64,000 nucleotides of DNA from Cohaesibacter marisflavi (lineage in GTDB: Bacteria > Pseudomonadota > Alphaproteobacteria > Rhizobiales > Cohaesibacteraceae). The notes under the pieces are model-generated. The model was not told the origin of the DNA and did no database searches. It saw only the letters and a list, made by a program, of their open reading frames with translations. Every line of letters starts with the position of its first letter. The stretch's first letter is position 1. The translations under genes were made by a program, and so were the position numbers. Below are positions 18,086 through 27,201 of the stretch, one piece after another. The stretch spans positions 62,001 through 126,000 of the forward strand of contig NZ_FOVR01000002.1 in NCBI RefSeq assembly GCF_900115225.1, given 5' to 3'.

Positions 18086-19288
18086 ATGACAGATATTAAA
18101 AAAGGCGCTTTGCTGGTCCTGAATAGTGGATCATCAAGCGTAAAATTCACGGTATTTCAGGTTGGTGACGCTGACCAGAAAATTGCGCTTTATTTCGGTG
18201 GTCAGCTCGATGGCATCGGCTCTTCGGCTCACCTCAAGGTGAAAACTGCTGCAAAGGAACTTCTGGCAGACGACTCCTGGGAGCATCTGGATCAGGGCAC
18301 GGTTCCTGCGATTCTGCCACATCTGTTGGAATGGATCGAAAGCAAGTTGCCTGCAGATCTGCCGCTGATCGGCGCAGGCCATCGCGTGGTTCACGGTGGT
18401 GAAACCTTCGACAAGCCAATGCTCATCACAGATGAAATCATCGAAAAGCTGACCAGCCTTGCTCCGCTTGCCCCTCTGCATCAGCCGCAGAATGTTGCTG
18501 CCATCAAGGCCTTGGCCGCCAGCCGTCCTGATCTGCCACAGGTTGCCTGCTACGACACCGCTTTCCACCGCACCATTCCGGCCATCAACGGCACCTTCGC
18601 CATTCCCAAGGAATATACCGACGCCGGTGTGACCCGCTATGGCTTCCATGGTCTGTCCTACGAATACATCGCCTACAATCTGCGCCAGAACAAACCGGAC
18701 CTTGCCAAAGGCAAAGTCGTGGTAGCTCACCTTGGCAGCGGCGCGAGCCTTGCAGCCCTGCAGGATGGTGTCAGCATCGACACCTCCATGGGCTTCTCCG
18801 CGCTTGATGGCATCCCGATGGGTACCCGTCCGGGCAGCATGGATCCGGGCGTACTCATCTATTTGATGCGCGAGCACAACATGGATGTCGATGATCTGGA
18901 GAAGATGCTCTATTACAAATGCGGTATTCTGGGCATTTCCGATATCTCCAACGACATGCGTGACATTGAAGAAAATCAGGAACCGGGAGCCGTTCTGGCT
19001 CTGGACATCTTCTGCCAGCGCACAGCCAAGCAGATTGCTTCTCTGGCTGTCTCCCTTGGTGGCATCGACGCTCTGGTCTTCACCGCAGGCATCGGCGAAA
19101 ACGGCCCGATCATCCGCGACAAAGTCTGTGCCGATCTGGCCTTCATGGGCATCAAGCTCGACGCTGAGAAAAATGACACGCGCGGTGTGGAACTGATTTC
19201 TACAGAAGAATCTGTTCCAGTCATGGTTATTCCGACCGACGAGGAATTCATGATCGCGCAGCATGCCGTGAACATCCTGTCTGCGTAA
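18086..19288 (+). CDS. ackA: Acetate kinase AckA
   Basis: A 400-residue ASKHA-family kinase converting acetyl phosphate and ADP to acetate and ATP, reversibly. The N-terminal phosphate-binding segment is VLNSGSSSVKF. The substrate-site motifs GHRVVHGGE, DTAFHRTIP and VAHLGSGASLAAL are all present, and length is typical. It lies 36 bases after pta with its own ribosome site (AAAGAAAAG) and forms a two-gene operon ending at a strong terminator. Confidence 0.97.
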   Translation: MTDIKKGALLVLNSGSSSVKFTVFQVGDADQKIALYFGGQLDGIGSSAHLKVKTAAKELLADDSWEHLDQGTVPAILPHLLEWIESKLPADLPLIGAGHRVVHGGETFDKPMLITDEIIEKLTSLAPLAPLHQPQNVAAIKALAASRPDLPQVACYDTAFHRTIPAINGTFAIPKEYTDAGVTRYGFHGLSYEYIAYNLRQNKPDLAKGKVVVAHLGSGASLAALQDGVSIDTSMGFSALDGIPMGTRPGSMDPGVLIYLMREHNMDVDDLEKMLYYKCGILGISDISNDMRDIEENQEPGAVLALDIFCQRTAKQIASLAVSLGGIDALVFTAGIGENGPIIRDKVCADLAFMGIKLDAEKNDTRGVELISTEESVPVMVIPTDEEFMIAQHAVNILSA

Positions 19289-19312
19289 ACCAGACAAACA
19301 GACATAAGATGC

Positions 19313-19348
19313 AAACCGGCTTCAGGAAACTGGAGCCGGTTTCTTTTT
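19313..19348 (+). terminator. Intrinsic terminator after ackA
   Basis: AAACCGGCT pairs perfectly with AGCCGGTTT across a 12-base loop, followed by CTTTTT, 25 bases after the ackA stop. Confidence 0.85.
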
Positions 19349-19505
19349 GGCCGATATGTGCCTTTGTGGCAGGCTCTTTTGTCGAGGATGCGGATAAAGA
19401 GTTGCAAGCCAGCTGGCCGATACGCTAAGCACAAAGCCTCAACATCAGGTGGTTGCGCCCAGCCGGGGCCAAGCGCTGAGCCGCCGCAGGAAGAAAGAAA
19501 AAGTC

Positions 19506-20516
19506 TTGAAACGCGTCTTCATTACGGGCACCGCCGGCTTCATCGGTTTTCATCTCGCCAAATTGCTCCTTGCCGAGGGGTTTGCTGTGCATGGCTATGA
19601 TGCCATGACCGACTATTACGACGTGAGACTGAAAGAGCGTCGCCACGCCATGTTGCAGCAAAATGAGCATTTTCAGGCAACCATCGGCATGCTGGAAGAT
19701 GCTGACCTGCTCAATCGGGTGATGGAGGATTTCCGGCCCGATGTGATCGTGCATCTGGCCGGTCAGGCTGGCGTGCGCTACAGCATGGAAAATCCACGCT
19801 CCTATCTGGAATCCAATATTGTCGGTAGCTTCAATATTCTTGAAGCCGCCAACCAGCTCAAGGTCGAGCATCTGCTGATGGCTTCCACCTCGTCGGTCTA
19901 TGGCGCCAACGAGGTTCAGCCTTTCCGCGAAACAGACAAGGTGGATCTTCAGGTCTCCTTCTATGCGGCTACAAAGAAGTCCTGCGAGAGCATGGCCCAT
20001 TCCTATGCCCATCTGTGGGGGCTGCCGGTGACCATGTTCCGTTTCTTCACGGTCTATGGTCCGTGGGGACGGCCAGACATGGCGCTGTTCAAATTCACCG
20101 ATGCCATTCTCGATGGTCGCCCGATTGACATCTATAACAATGGCGAAATGTATCGCGACTTCACCTATATCGACGATCTAGTGCGCGCCATTCACCTACT
20201 GATTGAGGCGGTGCCTGAGCGCCCGGAAGACGGACAGGTGGACGAAGGGGACAGTCTGTCTCCTGTTGCCCCTTATCGCGTGGTCAATATCGGCAACTCC
20301 AATAAAGTACGCCTGCTTGATTTTGTCGATGCCATCGAAGCGGAATTGGGCATCAAGGCCGAGCGTAACTATCTACCCATGCAGAAGGGCGATGTCTATG
20401 AGACTTACGCCAACTGCGATCTGCTTAAATCATTGACCGATTATGCGCCAAAAACCGATATTCGCGCTGGCGTTGGCAAATTCATACACTGGTTCCGCGA
20501 TTATTACGACAAGTGA
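19506..20516 (+). CDS. lpsL: UDP-glucuronate 4-epimerase (extended SDR)
   Basis: A 336-residue epimerase converting UDP-glucuronate to UDP-galacturonate for surface polysaccharide. The NAD loop is TGTAGFIGFHLAK at the N-terminus. The catalytic residues are in STSSVYG and YAATKKSCE (YxxxK). GPWGRPDMALFKF is the signature that separates UDP-glucuronate epimerases from GalE. The family normally begins MKRV...TGxAGFIG, so TTG at 19506 with AGGAAGAAA upstream is preferred; a GTG at 19449 would add 19 basic residues. No other polysaccharide gene is adjacent. Confidence 0.9.
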   Translation: MKRVFITGTAGFIGFHLAKLLLAEGFAVHGYDAMTDYYDVRLKERRHAMLQQNEHFQATIGMLEDADLLNRVMEDFRPDVIVHLAGQAGVRYSMENPRSYLESNIVGSFNILEAANQLKVEHLLMASTSSVYGANEVQPFRETDKVDLQVSFYAATKKSCESMAHSYAHLWGLPVTMFRFFTVYGPWGRPDMALFKFTDAILDGRPIDIYNNGEMYRDFTYIDDLVRAIHLLIEAVPERPEDGQVDEGDSLSPVAPYRVVNIGNSNKVRLLDFVDAIEAELGIKAERNYLPMQKGDVYETYANCDLLKSLTDYAPKTDIRAGVGKFIHWFRDYYDK

Positions 20517-20695
20517 TGGCCCGTGAGAGCATAGCGCGGCTGTGTAATTGGCAAAGCTTGGCATCGGCTCTTGAGCAAAATCGGGAGTATGAAGCCATTT
20601 CTGCTGCCTTTTTGCAGCCTGCGTCATGATGACTGCTGCAAAAAGATAACTTGTTCCCGCCCTTTACGGTTCCTATTTTTTGCTTGAAATTCAAA

Positions 20696-20723
20696 AAAAT
20701 GTCATCTTTAGCGGTGACATTTT
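20696..20723. promoter_or_regulatory. Inverted repeat in the malonyl-CoA decarboxylase leader
   Basis: AAAATGTCA and TGACATTTT, perfect 9-base arms with a 10-base spacer, lie 37 bases before the decarboxylase start. It may be an operator or a leader hairpin; no regulator gene is adjacent. Confidence 0.35.
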
Positions 20724-20759
20724 GCCTTCAAGATCAAAGAGACCAAAGGGGTTTACACT

Positions 20760-22112
20760 ATGGCAGCCAAGAGTTTTCTCAGTGACATGCTTCAACGCAT
20801 TGCAAACGCAGGCCCCTTCCTGTCGTCCAAGGCGGCTATGACGCCGGATCATCTGATCCCGCTTTGCAAGGAACTGGTCGGCGACAAGGGCGAAGCCTCG
20901 GGGCTGAAAAATGCTCTCAAGATTCTGGAGATCTATGAAGCAGCCTCTGAAGAAGAGCGCCACAGTTTCTTCGTCAAGGTCGCAGAAGAATTCGGCGTTG
21001 ATCACGATGCGCTGGCAAAGGCCGTCTCTCAATGGGAACCGGGAGATCACGCAGCCGCTCGCGAACTCTATTTCGCTGCCGAGCCCAAAAGTCAGGAACT
21101 TATCCGCCGCCTCAATCGCGTGCCCGGCTCAACGGCACGTCTTGTGAATATGCGCGCTGATTTGTTGAGTTATGTAAAGGCCGAGCCAGAACTCAAGAGC
21201 CTGGATCATGATTTTCAGCATCTGTTTTCCGCATGGTTCAACCGTGGTTTCCTCGAAATCGAGCGGATCGACTGGTCCACGTCAGCTGAAATTCTGGAAA
21301 AGATCATCGCCTATGAAGCGGTACACCGTATTCATGGCTGGGATGACCTGCGCCAGCGTGTGGCCGATCCGGACCGCCGTCTGTTTGCCTTCTTTCATCC
21401 GGCGATGCCAACAGATCCGCTGATCTTTGTGGAAGTGGCTCTGACGCGTGAAATTCCCAAATCCATCGCCTCCATTTTGGAGCAGGAAAGGGAGCATATT
21501 GAACCGGGTGCAGCCAATGCCGCGATTTTCTATTCTATCTCCAACTGTCAGGTTGGCTTGCGCGGCATTTCTTTTGGCAACTTCCTGATCAAGCAGGTTG
21601 TCGCCGAGCTGCAGAAGGAATTCCCGGCTCTGCACACCTTTGTCACCCTGTCTCCGGTGCCCGGCTTCCGCCGCTGGGTCAAGAGTGCCATTGAAAATGA
21701 GGATCCGCTTCTCAAGCCTGAGGAACGCGCGGTTCTGGAACAGCTTGGCGATGATGAGCTGCCAGCGGATGATTTCGTCCAGCGTCTGGCTGCACGGTAT
21801 CTGGTCAATGCCCGCAGCAAGAAGGGCACGGCCTATGATCCTGTTGCCAACTTCCATCTGGGCAATGGTGCGCTGCTGCATAAGGTTCATGCCAATGCCG
21901 ACCATTCCGAGCGCGGCAGAAGCATCAGCTGGGGCGTGATGGTCAACTATCTCTATGACGAGAATAAAATTGAAGAGCACCATCAGGCCTATGCAACGGA
22001 CGGAACGGTTGCTGCGTCCTCCGAAGTCAAGTCTCTGGCCAATGCCAAAGTCAAGTTGGCCCCGGTCGCTGCAGCCAAGGCTGCCACGCCTCCTAAAGCA
22101 GAAACCGCTTGA
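20760..22112 (+). CDS. Malonyl-CoA decarboxylase
   Basis: A 450-residue MCD-family enzyme converting malonyl-CoA to acetyl-CoA and CO2. An N-terminal helical domain (about 1-180) precedes a GNAT-like catalytic domain with FYSISNCQVGLRGISFGNFLIK, the probable catalytic serine in TLSPVPGF, and histidine in NFHLGNGALLH. The C-terminal 25 residues are Ala/Lys-rich and probably disordered. MCD often accompanies malonyl-CoA synthetase MatB in rhizobia, but here it stands alone with its own terminator. Confidence 0.93.
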   Translation: MAAKSFLSDMLQRIANAGPFLSSKAAMTPDHLIPLCKELVGDKGEASGLKNALKILEIYEAASEEERHSFFVKVAEEFGVDHDALAKAVSQWEPGDHAAARELYFAAEPKSQELIRRLNRVPGSTARLVNMRADLLSYVKAEPELKSLDHDFQHLFSAWFNRGFLEIERIDWSTSAEILEKIIAYEAVHRIHGWDDLRQRVADPDRRLFAFFHPAMPTDPLIFVEVALTREIPKSIASILEQEREHIEPGAANAAIFYSISNCQVGLRGISFGNFLIKQVVAELQKEFPALHTFVTLSPVPGFRRWVKSAIENEDPLLKPEERAVLEQLGDDELPADDFVQRLAARYLVNARSKKGTAYDPVANFHLGNGALLHKVHANADHSERGRSISWGVMVNYLYDENKIEEHHQAYATDGTVAASSEVKSLANAKVKLAPVAAAKAATPPKAETA

Positions 22113-22142
22113 GTCTGCTGAGGCTTATTCATCAAATAAGAC

Positions 22143-22179
22143 ACCCGGCAAGCTTTCGCGTGCCGGGTTTTTATTTTTT
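22143..22179 (+). terminator. Intrinsic terminator after malonyl-CoA decarboxylase
   Basis: ACCCGGCA and TGCCGGGT form the stem, followed by TTTTTATTTTTT, 30 bases after the stop. Confidence 0.88.
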
Positions 22180-22489
22180 CTGAATGCAACCAGAACAATA
22201 CTGATATTGTATCATTATTTTCTTGCATCAGAAAGTCGATTGAAGACTTTAGGTGAATGCTCTTATTCTATTGCAGTAATATATTGTAAATTAGCATACA
22301 TATTTCTTTTTCTTCTTAACCAACTGTCCACTATATCTGCCTACCCTATCAAAAAAAGGCCCTGCACTTATGGATCTAAGGCGCTCGCCTTTTCGTCCCA
22401 ACAGGCTCAGGGCTTTGATTGCATCGCATGATAAGAGCTGATGCCATTCTGTTGAGGTTGAGTGTTGCTGGTGCAACAGAAGGGGAGAC
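22180..22489. other. Intergenic region upstream of chemoreceptor 1
   Basis: About 310 AT-rich bases with no credible gene. It should hold the promoter of the chemoreceptor; no clear boxes or repeats were seen beyond a strong AGGGGAG ribosome site at 22481-22487. Confidence 0.4.
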
Positions 22490-24169
22490 ATGATGCGTTT
22501 TACCATTGCTAAACGGCTGTATTTGCTAGTGGGCCTGTTTTTTGTCGGCCTTTCTGTGCTGACTATCACGATGGACTTCAGCTTCCGAGGCGAGCTTTCA
22601 GAACAGAAAGCGGCAGAACTAGAGAGCCTTGTTGATGCCGCGGTCAATGTGGCCGAGTCGAAATATGAGTCCTTCAAGGCAGGAGACCTCAGCGAAGCAG
22701 AAGCTCAGGCTGCAGCTGCCAAGGCAATTGAGGCGATGCGTTACCGTGGCAAGGAGTATTTCTGGATCAATGACATGAAGAACGTCATTGTGATGCATGC
22801 GGCCAAGCCGGAACTGGTCGGTAAGGATCTCTCAAGCCTCAAGGATGCCAATGACGTCGCCATCTTCCCCACATTCGTGAAAACCGTACAAGCTGAGGGC
22901 GCTGGTTTTGTAGGCTATATGTGGCCCAAGGCTGGCTCTGATACGGCTGTCGACAAGCTTTCCTACGTGAAGGGCTTTGCACCTTGGGGCTGGGTCATCG
23001 GCACTGGCGTCTATATGGATGACCTGCAGGCGATCCTCTGGACCAATACAAAGATCATGTTCGGCCTTGGGGGGCTCGTGCTGTTGATCTGCTTTCTGGC
23101 CGCGTGGTTTACTCTTCGCTCCATCATAACGCCAATGGGGTCGTTGAAAAGGGCCATGTTGTCGCTGGCTTCAAACCAAACGGTTACCGAGATTCCGGCA
23201 GAAGGGCGAAGCGATGAGTTGGGCGAAATGGCCGAAGCGGTCAAGACATTCCGCGATATGGGGGCCGAACGCAGACAGCTGGCCATGCAGCAGGAGAAGG
23301 ATCAGGCGGCACAGGCCGAGCGTCAGGCCCGCATTGACCAGTTGATTGCGTCCTTCCGTCAGGAAGCCAGCCAGGAGCTGCATGTGGTGTCCGAGCAGAT
23401 GCAACGCCTTCAGGCGACGGCCAACAATCTGGCAGATCTGTCGCAATCCTCAGCCACCCGCTCCCATCAGGCACAGGATGCAGCAACTCTTGCTTCTTCG
23501 AATGTGCAGACCGTGGCTGCGGCCAGTGAGGAATTTTCTGCTTCCATCGGTGAAATCGCCCGACAGGTTGATCAGGCGACCAGCGCTGTCAACACGGCGA
23601 TGATCACGACTGGAGCTGCCAATGATCGCGTTGGCAGTCTGGCAGAGGCCGCCCAGCAGATTGGAGATGTTGTCAGCCTCATTCGCGATATTGCCGAACA
23701 AACCAACCTGCTGGCGCTGAATGCCACCATCGAGGCGGCCCGTGCTGGGGAAATGGGTAAGGGCTTTGCCGTCGTGGCAGCCGAAGTGAAAGAACTGGCC
23801 AATCAGACCAGCAAGGCAACCGAGCAGATCTCTGCCCAGATCAACGCCATTCAGGGCGAAACGCAGGAAGCGGTGCAGTCCATCGAGGAAATCGGCACGA
23901 CGATCGAGCAGGTCAACAGCTTCACCGCGTCGATCTCCGAAGCCGTCCAGCAGCAGAATCTGGCGACCAACGAAATCGCCAACTCTATTCAGGAAGCTGC
24001 CAGAGGCACAACGGCTCTCAGTCAGGATATCAGCGTTGTGTCAGGCGCGGTGGGCCAGACAAACAGTGCGGTGGATGAAGTCAATACCGTGTCCAGAGAT
24101 GTGAATGCCTGTGCAGACGGGCTGGCCAACACGGTGGACCAGTTCCTGCTCAAGGTATCAAAAGCATAG
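22490..24169 (+). CDS. Methyl-accepting chemotaxis protein with single Cache domain
   Basis: A 559-residue receptor. First membrane helix about 8-28; periplasmic sCache_2-type sensor about 30-185 ([28 protein letters not shown] and [13 protein letters not shown] are characteristic); second helix about 190-212; HAMP about 213-265; and a cytoplasmic signalling domain with the hairpin tip [18 protein letters not shown]. sCache_2 sensors commonly bind small carboxylates. ATGs at 22490 and 22493 are both possible; spacing from AGGGGAG favours the second. No che genes lie nearby. Confidence 0.95.
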   Translation: MMRFTIAKRLYLLVGLFFVGLSVLTITMDFSFRGELSEQKAAELESLVDAAVNVAESKYESFKAGDLSEAEAQAAAAKAIEAMRYRGKEYFWINDMKNVIVMHAAKPELVGKDLSSLKDANDVAIFPTFVKTVQAEGAGFVGYMWPKAGSDTAVDKLSYVKGFAPWGWVIGTGVYMDDLQAILWTNTKIMFGLGGLVLLICFLAAWFTLRSIITPMGSLKRAMLSLASNQTVTEIPAEGRSDELGEMAEAVKTFRDMGAERRQLAMQQEKDQAAQAERQARIDQLIASFRQEASQELHVVSEQMQRLQATANNLADLSQSSATRSHQAQDAATLASSNVQTVAAASEEFSASIGEIARQVDQATSAVNTAMITTGAANDRVGSLAEAAQQIGDVVSLIRDIAEQTNLLALNATIEAARAGEMGKGFAVVAAEVKELANQTSKATEQISAQINAIQGETQEAVQSIEEIGTTIEQVNSFTASISEAVQQQNLATNEIANSIQEAARGTTALSQDISVVSGAVGQTNSAVDEVNTVSRDVNACADGLANTVDQFLLKVSKA

Positions 24170-24231
24170 AGGCTTGGGGCGGCTGCGTTGGCTTTGGTTC
24201 GCGCTGTACTGGTACTATGTGCATAGAAAAG

Positions 24232-24260
24232 CAAAGGGCGGGGTTTCCGCCCTTTTTCTT
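24232..24260 (+). terminator. Intrinsic terminator after chemoreceptor 1
   Basis: AAGGGCGG and CCGCCCTT form an 8-base stem with a 5-base loop, followed by TTTCTT. Confidence 0.82.
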
Positions 24261-24346
24261 GCGTGTCTCCCTGCCAGTCGCTATAGAAGAGCCCCAGATA
24301 CGGTGTTTGATCCGGTACTCCAGACAGATAACGCTCAAGGATGATT

Positions 24347-25567
24347 ATGGCACAGCGGCGCGGCGGACAGTCTTCCAGACAGGGAAACCCCAAAGGCGGG
24401 GCAAAAGCAGGCTCAGGCGGCAAACGCGGCGCTACGGGTGCTCCGCGCGGCAAGGACGAGCGCGGCGGACGCAGCAACTTTTCAGGCCGCAAACCCGAGT
24501 TCAAACCGGGCCGTATTGTCAAACATGGCGACCAGGACAAATCCCAGTCGAAAACTGCTTCCAAGTCTCAGAGCCAAACACAGGCGAAAACGCAGCATGA
24601 AGCGCGTGAACCCTTTGTGCTGCCGCCACGCCCTCAGGGCCCTCAGCCACGCCGGGCACCCTTCGCGCTGATGGTGACCAAGCCTTGGCAAGACTATGCA
24701 CTGCTGGATATGGGCCACGGTCGCAAGTTGGAACGCTATGGCCCTTACACCATCGTGCGCCCCGAGCCGCAGGCCATGGGCAGTCCACGCCTGAGGGCGG
24801 ATATTTGGGAAGCTGCCGATGCATTTTTCACCGGCGATCTGGAAGAAGAAGGTCCGGGCCGCTGGCGCTATCCTTCTCCGCTGGGAGAAACCTGGGAAAC
24901 CAGCTGGGACGATATCCGCTTTTACGGACGCTTCACGGCCTTTCGCCATGTGGGCTTCTTCCCTGAGCAGGCCGCTCATTGGGCCTGGATGGACAAGCAG
25001 ATTCGCTCCGCCTATCTGGGACGTGCACCGCGAGTGCTCAACCTGTTTGGCTATTCCGGCGTTGCCTCGCTGGTTGCGGCCCGTGCTGGCGCCGAAGTGA
25101 CCCATGTGGATGCCTCAAAGAAGGCCGTGGGCTACGGCAAGGAAAACCAGATGCTTGCCGGTCTTGATGACAAGCCCATCCGCTGGATTGTCGATGACGC
25201 CATGAAATTCGTTCAGCGCGAGATCCGTCGCGGCAATGTCTATGACGGCATTCTGCTCGATCCGCCCAAATTCGGGCGCGGGCCCAAGGGCGAGGTCTGG
25301 CAATTGTTTGAAATGCTGCCCGAGATGCTGGATGCCTGCCGTCAGATCCTTTCGAAAGAAGCGCTCTTCTATACGCTCACTTGCTACGCCATGCGCGCTT
25401 CCTACGCGGCCTTTGACGAGTTGATGATCGAAGTGATGACCGGGCAGGGTGGGATCGTTGAATCCGGCGAGTTGATGATTGCCGAGGAGGGCGGAGCCCG
25501 CACGCTCAACACCTCACTTTATACCCGCTGGCGACCACTCACCAAAGAAGAGGAGGCGGACCAATGA
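24347..25567 (+). CDS. Class I SAM-dependent methyltransferase (RlmI/RsmC-like)
   Basis: About 406 residues. The N-terminal 100 residues are Gly/Arg/Lys/Gln-rich and probably disordered, fitting RNA binding. The C-terminal Rossmann methyltransferase has NLFGYSGVASLVAARAGAEVTHVDASKKAV as SAM motif and ILLDPPKFGRG as the catalytic DPPxF motif of base methyltransferases. Substrate is probably rRNA. AAGG at 24337-24340 favours ATG 24347 over 24341. The stop overlaps the next gene (ATGA), so two RNA methyltransferases are co-translated. Confidence 0.9.
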   Translation: MAQRRGGQSSRQGNPKGGAKAGSGGKRGATGAPRGKDERGGRSNFSGRKPEFKPGRIVKHGDQDKSQSKTASKSQSQTQAKTQHEAREPFVLPPRPQGPQPRRAPFALMVTKPWQDYALLDMGHGRKLERYGPYTIVRPEPQAMGSPRLRADIWEAADAFFTGDLEEEGPGRWRYPSPLGETWETSWDDIRFYGRFTAFRHVGFFPEQAAHWAWMDKQIRSAYLGRAPRVLNLFGYSGVASLVAARAGAEVTHVDASKKAVGYGKENQMLAGLDDKPIRWIVDDAMKFVQREIRRGNVYDGILLDPPKFGRGPKGEVWQLFEMLPEMLDACRQILSKEALFYTLTCYAMRASYAAFDELMIEVMTGQGGIVESGELMIAEEGGARTLNTSLYTRWRPLTKEEEADQ

Positions 25568-26415
25568 CAGAATTGGAAAGCCGCGCGACCAAAAAAGGTC
25601 TGATCAAGGAAATCACAGCCGTTTCCAACCAGCATATCAAGGATATTCGCGCCCTTGAGCGGCGCAAGGTGCGCAATCAGACCGGCCAGTTCATGGCCGA
25701 AGGGTTGCAGCTGGTGGCCTTCGCGCTGGAAGCGGGCTGGGATGCGGACATTCTGGTCTATGCCAAGAATATCAAGAGCCATGAGCTGGTCCAGCAGGTT
25801 GCCGCCAAGGTCTATGCCAGGGGCGGGCTCATTTTGGAAGTCTCCGAGCAGGTGCTCTCCAAGCTCACCCATCGTGATAACCCCCAGCATGTAATCGGCG
25901 TCTTTCGCCAACGTTATGGCAAACTCACCGATCTGGCTTCTGACCTTGAAGCTGCCGGAGGCGATATGGTCGTGGCCATGGAAGGGGTGAAAGATCCGGG
26001 CAATCTGGGCACCTCCATCCGTACTTCCGATGCTGTGGGCGCCAGCGCCTTGCTTCTGATTGGAGAGACCACGGACCCCTTTAGTCTTGAAGCCGTGCGG
26101 GCCACCATGGGCTCCATTTTCCATGTGCCGCTCTATCGTGCGACACGAGAGGAATTTCTCAGTTGGCGCAAGAGCTGGCCCGGCGACATTGTCGGCACCC
26201 ATCTGAAAGGTGCGGTAGACTATCGGTCCGTCAAGCCGAAGGATCCCCTGATGGTGATGATGGGCAACGAACAATCGGGCCTGCCTGATGAGTTTGCAGA
26301 AAGCTGCGATCATCTGGTCAAGATCCCCATGGATGGAAGGGCCGAGAGCCTCAATCTGGCCGTTTCCACCGGCATCACGCTCTTCCGTTTGCGCGAAGGC
26401 AAGCTGGGGCTTTAA
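25564..26415 (+). CDS. TrmH/SpoU-family RNA 2'-O-methyltransferase
   Basis: A 283-residue SPOUT enzyme. An N-terminal L30e-like substrate-binding domain (about 15-110) precedes the knotted methyltransferase domain. Its motifs are VAMEGVKDPGNLGTSIRTSDAVG (motif 1), MVMMGNEQSGLP (motif 2) and IPMDGRAESLNLAVSTGI (motif 3). The family methylates ribose in tRNA or 23S rRNA; the exact site cannot be read here. Start ATG overlaps the preceding stop by 4 bases. Confidence 0.93.
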   Translation: MTELESRATKKGLIKEITAVSNQHIKDIRALERRKVRNQTGQFMAEGLQLVAFALEAGWDADILVYAKNIKSHELVQQVAAKVYARGGLILEVSEQVLSKLTHRDNPQHVIGVFRQRYGKLTDLASDLEAAGGDMVVAMEGVKDPGNLGTSIRTSDAVGASALLLIGETTDPFSLEAVRATMGSIFHVPLYRATREEFLSWRKSWPGDIVGTHLKGAVDYRSVKPKDPLMVMMGNEQSGLPDEFAESCDHLVKIPMDGRAESLNLAVSTGITLFRLREGKLGL

Positions 26416-26469
26416 TTACGTCACAAGGGTTCCTATATGGGCTGGACTGTTGCTCACAAAGGAATCCTC

Positions 26470-27114
26470 ATGACCAAAGCTGTTCATATCGATATTGTCT
26501 CGGATGTTGTCTGCCCGTGGTGCGCCATCGGTTACCATCAGTTGCGCACCGCGCTTGATGAACTGGGAATGGACGCCGAAATCCACTGGCAGCCCTTTCA
26601 GCTCAATCCGGATATGGGCCCCGAGGGGCAGAATCTGGGCGAACATCTGGGCGAGAAATACGGCATCACACCTGCGCAGAGCCGTCAGAACCGTGATCAT
26701 ATCACCGCAGTCGGTGCCGAGCTTGGTTTTACCTTCCGCTTCACAGATGAGATGCGCATGGTCAACACCCACGATGCGCACCAGCTCATTCACTGGGCGG
26801 CCCTTGAGGGGCGCGACACCGAGGTCAAGCAAGCCTTCCAGAAAGCCTATTTCACTGATGGGCTTGATGTGAGCGATCGGGACGTGCTGGTCAAACTGGT
26901 CTCCGATCTTGGCTTTGATGCCGATGAGGCACGCGCGATCCTTGAAGATCAGCGCTATGATGGTGCGGTGCTTGAGCAAATGGATTTCTGGCGCCAGCAG
27001 GGTATCAACAGCGTGCCCGCTATCATCTTCGAACGTAAATATCTGGTACCCGGTGCGGCAGGTGTAGAGCAGTTCCGTCAGGTGCTCTCCGAAGTCGCCC
27101 AGCAACAGGCCTAG
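26470..27114 (+). CDS. DsbA-family (FrnE-like) thiol oxidoreductase
   Basis: A 214-residue thioredoxin-fold protein with CPWC in VSDVVCPWCAIGYHQL near residue 15, a helical insertion, and the cis-proline region INSVPAIIFERKYLVPGA. No signal peptide is present, so it is cytoplasmic like FrnE. ATG 26470 has AAAGGA at 26458-26463. It is the third gene in the run after the two methyltransferases and ends at a bidirectional terminator. Substrate unknown. Confidence 0.92.
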   Translation: MTKAVHIDIVSDVVCPWCAIGYHQLRTALDELGMDAEIHWQPFQLNPDMGPEGQNLGEHLGEKYGITPAQSRQNRDHITAVGAELGFTFRFTDEMRMVNTHDAHQLIHWAALEGRDTEVKQAFQKAYFTDGLDVSDRDVLVKLVSDLGFDADEARAILEDQRYDGAVLEQMDFWRQQGINSVPAIIFERKYLVPGAAGVEQFRQVLSEVAQQQA

Positions 27115-27140
27115 AGCAGAACAGCGTGGTGCAGACAATA

Positions 27141-27170
27141 AAAAGCCCTGCTCAGAGGCAGGGCTTTTTT
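27141..27170. terminator. Bidirectional intrinsic terminator
   Basis: AAAAGCCCTGC and GCAGGGCTTTT form a perfect 11-base stem with A- and T-runs on both sides. It serves the plus-strand DsbA-family gene and the minus-strand chemoreceptor. Confidence 0.9.
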
Positions 27171-27201
27171 GATTGATTGCCAATCCGGATGGGGCATTGG
27201 C